A DNA stretch of 16,749 nucleotides from Roseburia sp. (lineage in GTDB: Bacteria; Bacillota_A; Clostridia; Lachnospirales; Lachnospiraceae). This document shows, piece after piece, positions 7,488-14,261 of the stretch (within the stretch, counting starts at the first letter, position 1; each line of letters opens with the position of its first letter). Position numbers and translations under genes: made by a program. The notes under the pieces are model-generated. The model did no database searches and had not been told where the DNA came from. It worked only from the letters and a program-made list of their open reading frames with translations. The DNA is taken from NCBI GenBank assembly GCA_017547315.1, contig JAFYQA010000012.1:1-16749 (forward strand), written 5' to 3'.

Positions 7488-7769
7488 GGACTTCTTCGTT
7501 TCTAAATAATGACTTCCGATTTCTGTTCTACATATAGCACCTTTCGAATCGTATCATATAAGATAAGAATTAGTTCATGGTCTGATACTTATTCTCTTTT
7601 TCCCTTATTGGTTCCGGCTACGTTTTCCTTCTTTATCAAGATTTAAAATCGAATGCGGTTAAGTTTTTGTTGGACCGTACCTCTCTTTCTTAGATTATGA
7701 AGTTAAGATTTACGTTTCTGGTGGTTTGTACCTTCCTTTCTGTAAGTCTTATTTGTTTTTGTTAAGTTC

Positions 7770-7798
7770 ATTATATCTGTCAATTTAGGATTTGTCAA
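7770..7798 (-). promoter_or_regulatory. Full-consensus sigma-A promoter driving the candidate ncRNA
   Basis: On the minus strand TTGACA (7793-7798), 17-bp spacer, TATAAT (7770-7775): twelve of twelve consensus bases at optimal spacing. The predicted start is near 7763. It is the best promoter in the window and no protein gene lies in front of it. Confidence 0.75.
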
Positions 7799-7940
7799 CT
7801 ATTATTTTAAAAATATTTAAAAATAATTTTATAAAAGTGAGTTAATTACCTGAAAAATATAAAATATTCAGAAAATATAAAAAGAAATAATTATTTGCGC
7901 AAAGTAAAAAATTTTAGGGAAGATGAAAGATGGCATAGGA
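7799..7940. other. AT-rich spacer between divergent promoters
   Basis: No gene seen. The sequence is nearly all A/T, with an imperfect dyad around 7850-7871 (CTGAA..TTCAG). It separates the leftward ncRNA promoter from the rightward dpaA promoter. Confidence 0.5.
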
Positions 7941-7967
7941 ACTTAAGGAGACCTTTCTCATATAATA
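7941..7967 (+). promoter_or_regulatory. Candidate sigma-K promoter of dpaAB
   Basis: CATATAATA at 7959-7967 fits the sigma-E/sigma-K -10 pattern CATAnnnTA, with AC (7941-7942) 16 nt upstream as expected for the sigma-K -35. Mother-cell, late-stage expression is what is known for dipicolinate synthase. The start would fall near 7973, leaving a short leader that begins at the ribosome binding site, so geometry is tight. Confidence 0.5.
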
Positions 7968-7991
7968 TGGTGAAGGGAGCGTAATTTTTTT

Positions 7992-8840
7992 ATGGAAAAA
8001 CAGACAATACTTTTGATTAGCGATATGCGACAGGTTTATCTGGCTGAGATTCTTACCAAACGTGGCAATCATGTGCGCTGCCTGGATATCAGAAATCAAA
8101 ATGCGATGAAAGAACAATTAATGAAGTTGAAAGTATTTTTGAATGAGGCAGATGTACTCATCCTCCCAATTCCTGTTACAAAGGGAATCGAAAAGGATGA
8201 TTTGAATGAGATATTAAATAAAAATGTGAAAAACGATACGATTGTAATGGGTGGCTGTTTTCTTCCGGAACAGCAGAAGATTTTGATGGAACGTGGAATT
8301 CGTTATTTGGATTTCATGGAAGATGAGGTAGTGACAGAAGAAAATGCAGTGGCTACCGCAGAAGGTGCCATTGCAGAACTGATTCGAAACTGCCCATACA
8401 ATATCGAAGGGTCTAAAATCATCGTGACAGGTTATGGCTGTTGTGGTAAAGCGATTGCAAAAAAACTGGGTGCATTGGGAGCAAGGGTAACAGTGCTTGC
8501 AAGGCGCAGTGAGGTTCGAAAACTGGCAAAACAAGATGGATTTTATGCGGTAGATTTTGCGTTTGGACCGGAAGAGGCGATGGGTGCAGTAATGCTTGTG
8601 AATACCGTTCCGGCTCCAGTGGTGACAAAACTCATAATTCGGGAATTGCCGAGGGACGCTTATATTTTAGATATTGCATCGAATCCGGGAGGATGTGATT
8701 TTGCTTGTGCAAAAGAAAGTGGAATATCAGCAGATCTTGTGTTAGGAATTCCAGGCCGTTTTTCTCCGAAAGCCAGTGCCTATATTCTGGCGCGGGCAAT
8801 GGAAAGGTTTACGCTCGTTGACAGTGATGGAAAGGCATAA
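7992..8840 (+). CDS. dpaA: Dipicolinate synthase subunit A
   Basis: 282 residues, close to Bacillus SpoVFA (about 297). With DpaB it oxidises dihydrodipicolinate to dipicolinic acid in the mother cell; the product is loaded into the forespore as its calcium chelate and gives heat resistance. A Rossmann dinucleotide motif GYGCCG sits at 147-152 inside SKIIVTGYGCCGKAIAKKLG, followed by VTVLARR; upstream ATAEGAIAELI (121-131) and downstream DIASNPGGCDF match the DpaA family. The fold resembles D-2-hydroxyacid-type dehydrogenases, but the GGC-rich N-terminal lobe and the immediate DpaB partner support the specific call. Start ATG 7992 follows AAGGGAG 7973-7979 by 12 nt, slightly long. The candidate sigma-K promoter is just upstream, and dpaB begins 3 nt after the stop. 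Confidence 0.94.
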   Translation: MEKQTILLISDMRQVYLAEILTKRGNHVRCLDIRNQNAMKEQLMKLKVFLNEADVLILPIPVTKGIEKDDLNEILNKNVKNDTIVMGGCFLPEQQKILMERGIRYLDFMEDEVVTEENAVATAEGAIAELIRNCPYNIEGSKIIVTGYGCCGKAIAKKLGALGARVTVLARRSEVRKLAKQDGFYAVDFAFGPEEAMGAVMLVNTVPAPVVTKLIIRELPRDAYILDIASNPGGCDFACAKESGISADLVLGIPGRFSPKASAYILARAMERFTLVDSDGKA

Positions 8841-8843
8841 TGT

Positions 8844-9434
8844 ATGGATTTTTCAAAATATAATATTGGTATAGGAATTACTGGTTCGTTCTGTATGTTT
8901 GCAAGAACCAGAAAGGAAATTCAAAGACTTGTGGATTTAGGCGCGAATGTGATTCCGATTTTTTCTTTCAACGCACAGATGATTGATACACGATTTGGAA
9001 GTGCGAAAGATTATGTAGAGGGGATTTGCGAGATAACAGGAAACGAAGGAATACGTACCATTTGTGCAGCAGAACCGATAGGCCCAAATAATTTTCTAGA
9101 TATTATGGTGATTGCACCGTGTACTGGAAATACTGCGGCAAAGCTTTGCAATGGTATTACAGATACACCAGTGTTGATGGCTGCAAAAGCGCATATGCGC
9201 AATGGAAAACCATTAGTGGTGTCGATTTCAACAAACGATGCAATGGGAGCAAATTTTAAAAACATTGGAATGCTTATGAATATGAAAAATATTTATTTTG
9301 TGCCGTTCGGACAGGATAGTCATAAGAGCAAGCCGAATTCGTTGATTGCGAAGATGGAACTGATACCGGAAACGATAGAGATGGCATTGGCGGGAAAACA
9401 GATTCAGCCGGTGTTACAGAATCCGAATGAATAG
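8844..9434 (+). CDS. dpaB: Dipicolinate synthase subunit B (flavoprotein family)
   Basis: 196 residues, normal for SpoVFB (about 200). It is the second subunit of dipicolinate synthase. It belongs to the flavoprotein/phosphopantothenoylcysteine-decarboxylase-like fold: nucleotide-loop GIGITGSFC at 9-17, APCTGNTAAKLCNGITDTPVLMAAKAH near 91-117, and a C-terminal SISTNDAMGANFKNIGMLMNMKNIYFVPFGQD that is characteristic of DpaB. AAAGG at 8831-8835, inside the end of dpaA, lies 8 nt before ATG, so the pair is tightly coupled and should be made in equal amounts. A terminator follows 12 nt after the stop, so the operon here is only dpaA-dpaB; unlike Bacillus, asd, dapG and dapA are not attached. Confidence 0.95.
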   Translation: MDFSKYNIGIGITGSFCMFARTRKEIQRLVDLGANVIPIFSFNAQMIDTRFGSAKDYVEGICEITGNEGIRTICAAEPIGPNNFLDIMVIAPCTGNTAAKLCNGITDTPVLMAAKAHMRNGKPLVVSISTNDAMGANFKNIGMLMNMKNIYFVPFGQDSHKSKPNSLIAKMELIPETIEMALAGKQIQPVLQNPNE

Positions 9435-9446
9435 AGATAGGAAAAC

Positions 9447-9478
9447 AGGCAGCCGCGAATGCGACTGCCTATTTCTTT
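9447..9478. terminator. Terminator between convergent dpaB and the Rpn-like gene
   Basis: AGGCAG 9447-9452 pairs with CTGCCT 9465-9470, and CGC 9454-9456 with GCG 9461-9463, with one C/A mismatch and a GAAT loop. ATTTCTTT follows on the plus strand and GTTTTCC on the minus, so it can serve both genes. The minus-strand gene ends 7 nt from the stem. Confidence 0.7.
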
Positions 9479-10544
9479 AAAGGTTCATAGTTTTTTTTAC
9501 ATCTTCGACATCGGAGATATTACAACTTAAAAGGGTAGCAATTTTTTCGATGCTCATATTATCTTGAAGCATGTTTTTGATTGTATTAATCCTAGTTTCT
9601 AATAAATTATGAATTTGTAATTCTTTTTCTGCAAGCGCTTCCTTCTGTCTATCAATTTCTTGTTGCTGTTCTTCTATCATGTATTTCACAGTATTTCGGT
9701 CTAGTATACGTAATTCTTCAGAGAACATATTCATCACCCTTTCGATATTGAGACACATCTGATACAAATTTTCATACATAGGCTTAAATTCGGGAAAGTG
9801 CGTGATTAACTCGATAATACGGTCTGGAGAATCACTCGACAGGAATGTAAGCCATGCTTCTAATGGTGTTTCTATAATTTTATTGTCCATATTCTCATGA
9901 AAAATGTCAAGAGGAATCATGATGTATTCCTGCAACATATTTAACTGTAATCCTGTATCGAAAATCTGTTTGCCATGATGATAGTACAGCGTTGGAAAGC
10001 GTTTGAATTCCTTTGGGCTGTTTTCGTAGATGACGATCAGATAAACAGTTTGGATATTGTTATAAGAAAAGTTATCGCCTTGTGCGGATCGGACACGTTT
10101 GTACTGGCGCAACAACATGTCGGAGGAGTAACAGGCACAACGTTCGCCGGGAAAAGAGTAACCTATTTTTTGGATTTCTACATTGGCAAGAGAGCCATCC
10201 TCCAATTCTACGATGATGTCTGTAATTAATAAAGATGCCTCATCTGCGATGCGGGTAGAATCGTTTGGTAGAATTCGTACGATTTTAACTTTGCGTTTTA
10301 GGACTGTGCACAAGAAAGCTTCCAATCGCTCTGGTGCATACTCGGGATTCATAACTTCTTTGAAAAAGGAATCATATAGAACTTTGATACCCTTCACGCC
10401 GGTACAAAAATTCATAAATTCATTTTGTCTTGCAGTGGTCCAACTATTGTATATATTGGCTAAGTTTAGGTTGGACTGTATTGCTGTAAGAATTTCTTTG
10501 CGTTCACGTATGAGTGGAAAATGTGTTTTTAATTTACTGGTCAT
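9477..10544 (-). CDS. Rpn/PD-(D/E)XK nuclease-family (transposase-like) protein
   Basis: 355 residues. N-terminal half: YDSFFKEVM (57-65), LEAFLCTVLKRKV, then the nuclease core with D109 (LITDIIVEL) and E123-x-Q125 (NVEIQKIGYSFPGER), the D..ExQ arrangement of Rpn/YhgA-type PD-(D/E)XK proteins, followed by YSSDMLLRQY. C-terminal part: a glutamate/glutamine coiled coil at ~285-325 and a short helix-turn-helix-like MSIEKIATLLSCNISDVEDV (330-349), common in clostridial members. Rpn proteins are DNA endonucleases that promote RecA-independent recombination, and some act in phage defence; families in Clostridia are multicopy and fast-evolving. The gene looks intact. Start: a GGGGG-containing ribosome binding site ends 7 nt before ATG at 10544. 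No second transposon gene or terminal inverted repeat is visible, so I do not call it a mobile element. Confidence 0.85.
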   Translation of the reverse strand: MTSKLKTHFPLIRERKEILTAIQSNLNLANIYNSWTTARQNEFMNFCTGVKGIKVLYDSFFKEVMNPEYAPERLEAFLCTVLKRKVKIVRILPNDSTRIADEASLLITDIIVELEDGSLANVEIQKIGYSFPGERCACYSSDMLLRQYKRVRSAQGDNFSYNNIQTVYLIVIYENSPKEFKRFPTLYYHHGKQIFDTGLQLNMLQEYIMIPLDIFHENMDNKIIETPLEAWLTFLSSDSPDRIIELITHFPEFKPMYENLYQMCLNIERVMNMFSEELRILDRNTVKYMIEEQQQEIDRQKEALAEKELQIHNLLETRINTIKNMLQDNMSIEKIATLLSCNISDVEDVKKTMNL

Positions 10545-10574
10545 AAAATGTCCCCCTTTTTAGAATTTACTCAG

Positions 10575-10583
10575 ATACTAGCA
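10575..10583 (-). promoter_or_regulatory. Possible extended -10 promoter of the Rpn-like gene
   Basis: On the minus strand TGCTAGTAT is an extended -10 (TGn plus TAGTAT) 30 nt from the start codon, with no good -35. The missing -35 would fit activation from the tandem repeats immediately upstream. Confidence 0.35.
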
Positions 10584-10610
10584 CAAACAAATTGAAAAAA
10601 CTCGAAATGA

Positions 10611-10644
10611 CGCGATACGCACAGTGAACTGCGCGATATGCACA
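10611..10644. repeat. Tandem operator-like direct repeat upstream of the Rpn-like gene
   Basis: CGCGATACGCACA (10611-10623) recurs as CGCGATATGCACA (10632-10644): 12 of 13 bases identical, offset exactly 21 bp, or two helical turns. The GC-rich motif stands out in an AT-rich spacer and lies just upstream of the possible promoter. Confidence 0.55.
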
Positions 10645-10763
10645 ATTTTCTAAATCTCCAAGAAATAGAAGGGTATGAATATGTTATGGCAAAGGGAGAA
10701 TATAATAATGCAAAGTTATTAGTATGTAACGGCCAGAATTTAGAGACACAGCTGAAATGGTGA
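10638..10763 (+). pseudogene. Short unassigned open frame, possible gene remnant
   Basis: A 41-codon frame beginning MHNFLNLQEIEG and ending NGQNLETQLKW. Its composition looks protein-like, and just past its stop another frame reads AEMVREIKDV, which could be the continuation after a frameshift. There is no ribosome binding site before the first ATG and the frame overlaps the repeat at 10632-10644. I recognise no family. It may be chance or debris of a degraded gene. Confidence 0.2.
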
Positions 10764-10821
10764 GAGAAATAAAAGACGTATAGGATGAGAGTTTTGAAGA
10801 AAGACGAGGCTGATAGTATAA

Positions 10822-10859
10822 AAAAGACTGGAATAGCGATTGCTACCTTCCAGTCTTTT
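10822..10859 (-). terminator. Terminator of the TSCPD-domain gene
   Basis: AAAAGACTGGAA 10822-10833 pairs exactly with TTCCAGTCTTTT 10848-10859, with an inner TAGC/GCTA stem and GATT loop. On the minus strand the hairpin runs into TTTTTTATAC, an ideal U-tract 25 nt past the stop of the minus-strand gene. Confidence 0.85.
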
Positions 10860-10884
10860 GAATATTTAACAGTGAGTGAATAGC

Positions 10885-11142
10885 TTATTGCTGAGAAGCT
10901 TCTAACGCTTCACGACAAGCACGTGCTAACTGGTCACCACAAGAGGTTCCGCGTCCGTTACAAGAGATGCCTTTGATACGAGCTTCTACTTCTTCAACAG
11001 TGAGACCTTCTACTAATTTTGGAATAGCCTGTAAGTTACCATGGCAGCCACCTGTGAATACTACGTTGTGTACTACGTTGCCATCTAATTCTAATTCGAT
11101 AAGTCTAGAACAGGTGCCTTTTGTTTTGTATGTATATTTCAT
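10885..11142 (-). CDS. Small TSCPD-domain protein (TIGR03905-like)
   Basis: 85 residues from ATG at 11142, preferred because an AAAGGA site lies about 9 nt upstream and homologues start MKYTYKTKGTCS; a longer frame to 11208 would run through the promoter. Conserved features: C11 in KGTCSR, TGGCHGNLQAIPKLVEG (31-47) with C33, and GISCNGRGTSCGDQLARA (59-76) with C61, C68 and C76. The TSCxDQLA element is the TSCPD domain, which also occurs at the C-terminus of some class II ribonucleotide reductases; the stand-alone protein has no proven function. The cysteines suggest metal or redox chemistry. It is monocistronic, with its own promoter and terminator, and lies divergent from secA. Confidence 0.88.
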   Translation of the reverse strand: MKYTYKTKGTCSRLIELELDGNVVHNVVFTGGCHGNLQAIPKLVEGLTVEEVEARIKGISCNGRGTSCGDQLARACREALEASQQ

Positions 11143-11179
11143 GATGTGTTCCTTTCTGTGTATTTTTATATTTCTTTCT

Positions 11180-11208
11180 AGTATACAAAGCAAGAGTAGA
11201 TTTGGCAA
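11180..11208 (-). promoter_or_regulatory. Sigma-A promoter of the TSCPD-domain gene
   Basis: Minus strand TTGCCA (11203-11208), 17-bp spacer, TATACT (11180-11185): ten of twelve consensus bases. The leader is about 30 nt. Confidence 0.65.
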
Positions 11209-11323
11209 GGATTTTTGTTTGATACTATATAACAGCTCATGTCACGCCATTCGCAAAGGCGATTTCCCGTTGCTTTGCAGGGAACTGTTAATAAAAAATT
11301 CATAAATCGTTTACGAGTATTTC

Positions 11324-11352
11324 TTGTGATAAGCGGAAAAAAGTGGTACAAT
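11324..11352 (+). promoter_or_regulatory. Sigma-A promoter of secA
   Basis: TTGTGA 11324-11329, 17-bp spacer, TACAAT 11347-11352, giving a start near 11358 and a leader of about 68 nt. The rest of the spacer back to 11209 holds only a weak GCAAAG/CTTTGC dyad (11253-11278). Confidence 0.55.
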
Positions 11353-11425
11353 AGGTAATCGTATGGACTTAAGAGAAGACACACAGAGATATTTGATATA
11401 GAAATTAGATTAGGAATGGAGATTT

Positions 11426-13993
11426 ATGGGATTAATAACAAAATTATTCGGAACACACAGTGAACGCGAATTAAAAAGAATTTATCCAATTGTCGATCAG
11501 GTAGAGGCTTTACGTGACAGTATGATGGCTCTCTCTGATGAAGAATTACGAGCAAAGACGAAAGAATTTAAAGAGAGATTAGCAAAAGGCGAGACTTTAG
11601 ATGACCTTATGGTGGAAGCATATGCGACTGTTCGTGAAGCAGCCAGACGTGTGCTTGGTATGGAGCACTACCGTGTGCAGATTATCGGTGGTATTATTTT
11701 GCACCAGGGACGTATCGCTGAGATGCGTACCGGTGAAGGTAAGACATTGGTGTCTACATTGCCTGCATATTTAAATGCGTTAGAAGGCAAAGGTGTATGT
11801 ATCGTAACAGTTAACGATTACTTGGCAAAGCGAGATGCTGAGTGGATGGGGCAGGTGCATGAGTTCTTAGGTTTAAAAGTAGGCGTAGTTTTGAACTCTA
11901 TGAATAATGACGAACGTCGCGAAGCATATAATTGTGATATTACTTATATTACCAATAACGAACTTGGTTTCGACTACCTTCGTGATAATATGGTAATTTA
12001 CAAAGAGCAGTTAGTACAGCGTGGTTTACACTTTGCCATCATCGATGAGGTAGACTCTGTTTTGATCGACGAGGCACGTACACCGCTTATTATTTCCGGG
12101 CAGGGAAGCAAATCTACTAAGCTTTATGAGGCATGTGATATTCTTGCACGTCAGATGAAACGTGGTGAAGACGTGGCGGAGATTTCTAAGATGGATGTCA
12201 TCATGGGTGTGGAACAGGAAGAAACAGGAGACTTCCTTGTAAACGAGAAGGATAAAGTTGTTACACTTACACAGGAAGGTGTGAAAAAAGTTGAGCAGTT
12301 CTTCAAGATTGAGAACTTAGCAGATGCTGAGAACCTTGAAGTACAGCACAATGTTATCCTTGCTTTAAGAGCACATAATTTGATGTTTAAGGATCAGGAT
12401 TACGTAGTAAAAGACGAACAGGTTCTGATTGTCGATGAGTTTACAGGTCGTATCATGCCGGGACGTCGTTATTCGGATGGTTTACATCAGGCTATTGAAG
12501 CAAAGGAGCATGTAAAAGTAAAACGTGAAAGCAAGACACTTGCTACTATTACATTCCAGAACTTCTTTAATAAATTCGAGAAAAAAGCAGGTATGACAGG
12601 TACTGCTTTGACTGAGGAAGAAGAATTCCGTGATATTTACGGAATGGACGTTATCGAAATCCCGACCAATAAACCGGTTCAGAGAAAAGATTTGAATGAC
12701 GTTGTATATAAGACAAAGAAAGAAAAATACCTTGCAGTAGTAGAGGCCGTAAAAGAGGCACACGCAAAGGGACAGCCAGTATTGGTAGGTACAATTAATA
12801 TCGATACTTCTGAACTTTTAAGTGCATTGCTTAAGAAAAACGGTATTCCACATACCGTATTGAATGCGAAGTTCCATGAGATGGAAGCGGAAATCGTAGC
12901 GGCAGCAGGACAGACTGGTGCAGTTACCATCGCTACCAACATGGCAGGTCGTGGTACGGATATTAAGTTGGATGATGAAGCAAAGGCAGCTGGCGGTCTT
13001 AAAATTATCGGTACAGAACGCCATGAGTCCAGACGTATTGACAACCAGTTACGTGGTCGTTCCGGACGTCAGGGTGACCCGGGTGAATCACAGTTCTACA
13101 TTTCGTTGGAAGATGATTTGATGCGCCTCTTTGGTTCAGAAAGACTGATTGAGACCTTTAATATGCTTCGTATTCCGGAAGGTGAGCAGATTGAACACAA
13201 GTTGCTTACTGATACCATTGAAAAGGCACAGAAGAAGATTGAAAGCAATCACTATGGCGTTCGTAAGAATCTGTTAGAGTACGACCAGGTTATGAACGAT
13301 CAGAGAGAGATTATTTACGCAGAACGTCTTCGTGTATTAAATGGCGAAAGTATGCGCGATGTAATCTATAAGATGATTACTGATCGTGTAGAGGCTTGTG
13401 TAGATACTTGTATATCAGCAGAAATCTCAAAAGAGGAATGGGATTTACATGAACTTAATATGTTACTTCACGGTATGATTCCATTACCAAAGATAACAGA
13501 AGAAACTATTGCTGATATGAAGACAGGCAAAGAATTAAAGCACTACTTAAAAGAAAAAGCAGTGAAATTATACGAAGCAAAAGAAACAGAATTCCCAGAA
13601 CCGGAACAGTTCCGCGAATTAGAGCGAGTTATCTTATTAAAGGTAATCGACCGTAAGTGGATGGATCATATCGATGATATGGATCAGCTTCGTCAGGGTA
13701 TTGGCTTGCAGGCATATGCACAGCGTGACCCACTTGTAGAATACAAGATGGCAGGTTATGATATGTTTGATGAGTTAATCGCAAGCGTTCAGGAGGATAC
13801 AATCCGTCTTCTTTACCATGTGAAGATTGAGCAGAAGGTAGAGCGTGAAGAGGTTGCCAAGGTAACGGGTACGAATAAGGATGATACTGTAGCAAATGCA
13901 CCAAAGAAACGTGAGAATGTGAAGGTGTATCCAAATGACCCATGTCCATGCGGCAGCGGTAAAAAATATAAACAGTGTTGTGGAAGAAAGTAA
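11426..13993 (+). CDS. secA: Preprotein translocase ATPase SecA
   Basis: 855 residues, close to Bacillus SecA (841). The cytosolic/peripheral motor pushes unfolded preproteins through SecYEG. Motifs: [18 protein letters not shown] start; Walker A MRTGEGKT at 100-107; [15 protein letters not shown]; Walker [20 protein letters not shown] from 207; preprotein cross-linking region after 220; helicase motifs [27 protein letters not shown] and [13 protein letters not shown]; scaffold and wing ending near [28 protein letters not shown]. The C-terminal zinc tail [17 protein letters not shown] has C840, C842, C851 and C852, the SecB/ribosome-binding module. GGAG at 11418-11421 precedes ATG by 4 nt. 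It has its own promoter and terminator. There is no sign of an accessory SecA2, since all canonical parts are present. Confidence 0.98.
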   Translation: MGLITKLFGTHSERELKRIYPIVDQVEALRDSMMALSDEELRAKTKEFKERLAKGETLDDLMVEAYATVREAARRVLGMEHYRVQIIGGIILHQGRIAEMRTGEGKTLVSTLPAYLNALEGKGVCIVTVNDYLAKRDAEWMGQVHEFLGLKVGVVLNSMNNDERREAYNCDITYITNNELGFDYLRDNMVIYKEQLVQRGLHFAIIDEVDSVLIDEARTPLIISGQGSKSTKLYEACDILARQMKRGEDVAEISKMDVIMGVEQEETGDFLVNEKDKVVTLTQEGVKKVEQFFKIENLADAENLEVQHNVILALRAHNLMFKDQDYVVKDEQVLIVDEFTGRIMPGRRYSDGLHQAIEAKEHVKVKRESKTLATITFQNFFNKFEKKAGMTGTALTEEEEFRDIYGMDVIEIPTNKPVQRKDLNDVVYKTKKEKYLAVVEAVKEAHAKGQPVLVGTINIDTSELLSALLKKNGIPHTVLNAKFHEMEAEIVAAAGQTGAVTIATNMAGRGTDIKLDDEAKAAGGLKIIGTERHESRRIDNQLRGRSGRQGDPGESQFYISLEDDLMRLFGSERLIETFNMLRIPEGEQIEHKLLTDTIEKAQKKIESNHYGVRKNLLEYDQVMNDQREIIYAERLRVLNGESMRDVIYKMITDRVEACVDTCISAEISKEEWDLHELNMLLHGMIPLPKITEETIADMKTGKELKHYLKEKAVKLYEAKETEFPEPEQFRELERVILLKVIDRKWMDHIDDMDQLRQGIGLQAYAQRDPLVEYKMAGYDMFDELIASVQEDTIRLLYHVKIEQKVEREEVAKVTGTNKDDTVANAPKKRENVKVYPNDPCPCGSGKKYKQCCGRK

Positions 13994-14011
13994 ATTTCTA
14001 ACTGTAACATA

Positions 14012-14062
14012 TAAGAAAGTGTTTATAAGCTGAATATGGCTTATAAGCACTTTCTTAATTTT
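14012..14062 (+). terminator. secA terminator
   Basis: The 19-nt arms 14012-14030 and 14039-14057 pair throughout with a single G-U, around an 8-nt loop, and ATTTT follows. It begins 18 nt after the secA stop. Confidence 0.82.
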
Positions 14063-14171
14063 AAAGGTAACTTACGATACGTATTTTCAAAGGTGATTAT
14101 CTTGCGTTCTTGCCACTTTGCTTATAAAAAGGCAATTAGTACTTTTTTGCCATAAAAAGTGTCAGATTACA

Positions 14172-14200
14172 TTGACTTTTAGCAGGAAATTATTTAAGAT
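14172..14200 (+). promoter_or_regulatory. Sigma-A promoter of the phosphohexomutase gene
   Basis: TTGACT 14172-14177, 17-bp spacer, TAAGAT 14195-14200; the start is near 14207, with a leader of about 55 nt containing GAGGGG at 14248-14253. The spacer between the secA terminator and this promoter contains two overlapping small dyads (14131-14160) and no gene. Confidence 0.6.
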
Positions 14201-14261
14201 AATGATATATAGATTGGGGACGTATCTCAATTAATAAAATAATATAAGAGGGGTGTTTACA

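Larger units (their letters stand above)
7241..7763 (-). ncRNA. Candidate large structured noncoding RNA (~520 nt)
   Basis: The minus strand has an exact TTGACA-N17-TATAAT promoter (7770-7798) and a terminator hairpin at 7250-7282, but nothing translatable between: every ATG I found is followed by a stop within a few codons, and the one longer open stretch, in the 3' half, has no ATG, no ribosome binding site and a Lys/Arg-rich, low-complexity translation. Visible RNA structure, 5' to 3': a hairpin with AAGACTTAC 7742-7750 against GTAAATCTT 7705-7713, enclosing GGAAGGT..ACCACC; a stem of GAAT 7591-7594 plus GTATCA 7583-7588 against TGATAC 7551-7556 plus ATTC 7546-7549; AATCTTTT 7354-7361 against AAAAGATT 7340-7347; GTCC/GGAC around CAT near 7297-7307; and the terminator. 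It does not show the landmarks of tmRNA, RNase P, SRP or 6S RNA that I know. It is A/G-rich and converges on the L,D-transpeptidase gene. A decayed gene is the main alternative. Confidence 0.6.

Noticed and set aside
7321..7530. Minus-strand Lys/Arg-rich open frame of about 65 codons
   Set aside because: It has no ATG or GTG start with a ribosome binding site, a low-complexity purine-rich translation, and it overlaps repeats and hairpins; better explained as noncoding RNA.
7720..7769. ATG immediately after TATAAT reading MNLTKTNKTY on the minus strand
   Set aside because: It overlaps the -10 element and lies upstream of the predicted transcription start, so it would not be translated from that RNA; the frame stops after 22 codons.
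9477..10544. Insertion sequence
   Set aside because: The encoded protein is transposase-like in name only; no terminal inverted repeats or target-site duplication are visible around it.
10183..10563. 126-codon plus-strand frame opposite the Rpn-like gene
   Set aside because: It is antisense to a well-supported coding region and has no independent motif or ribosome binding site.
12679..13044. 121-codon minus-strand frame inside secA
   Set aside because: It is a shadow of the strongly conserved secA reading frame.
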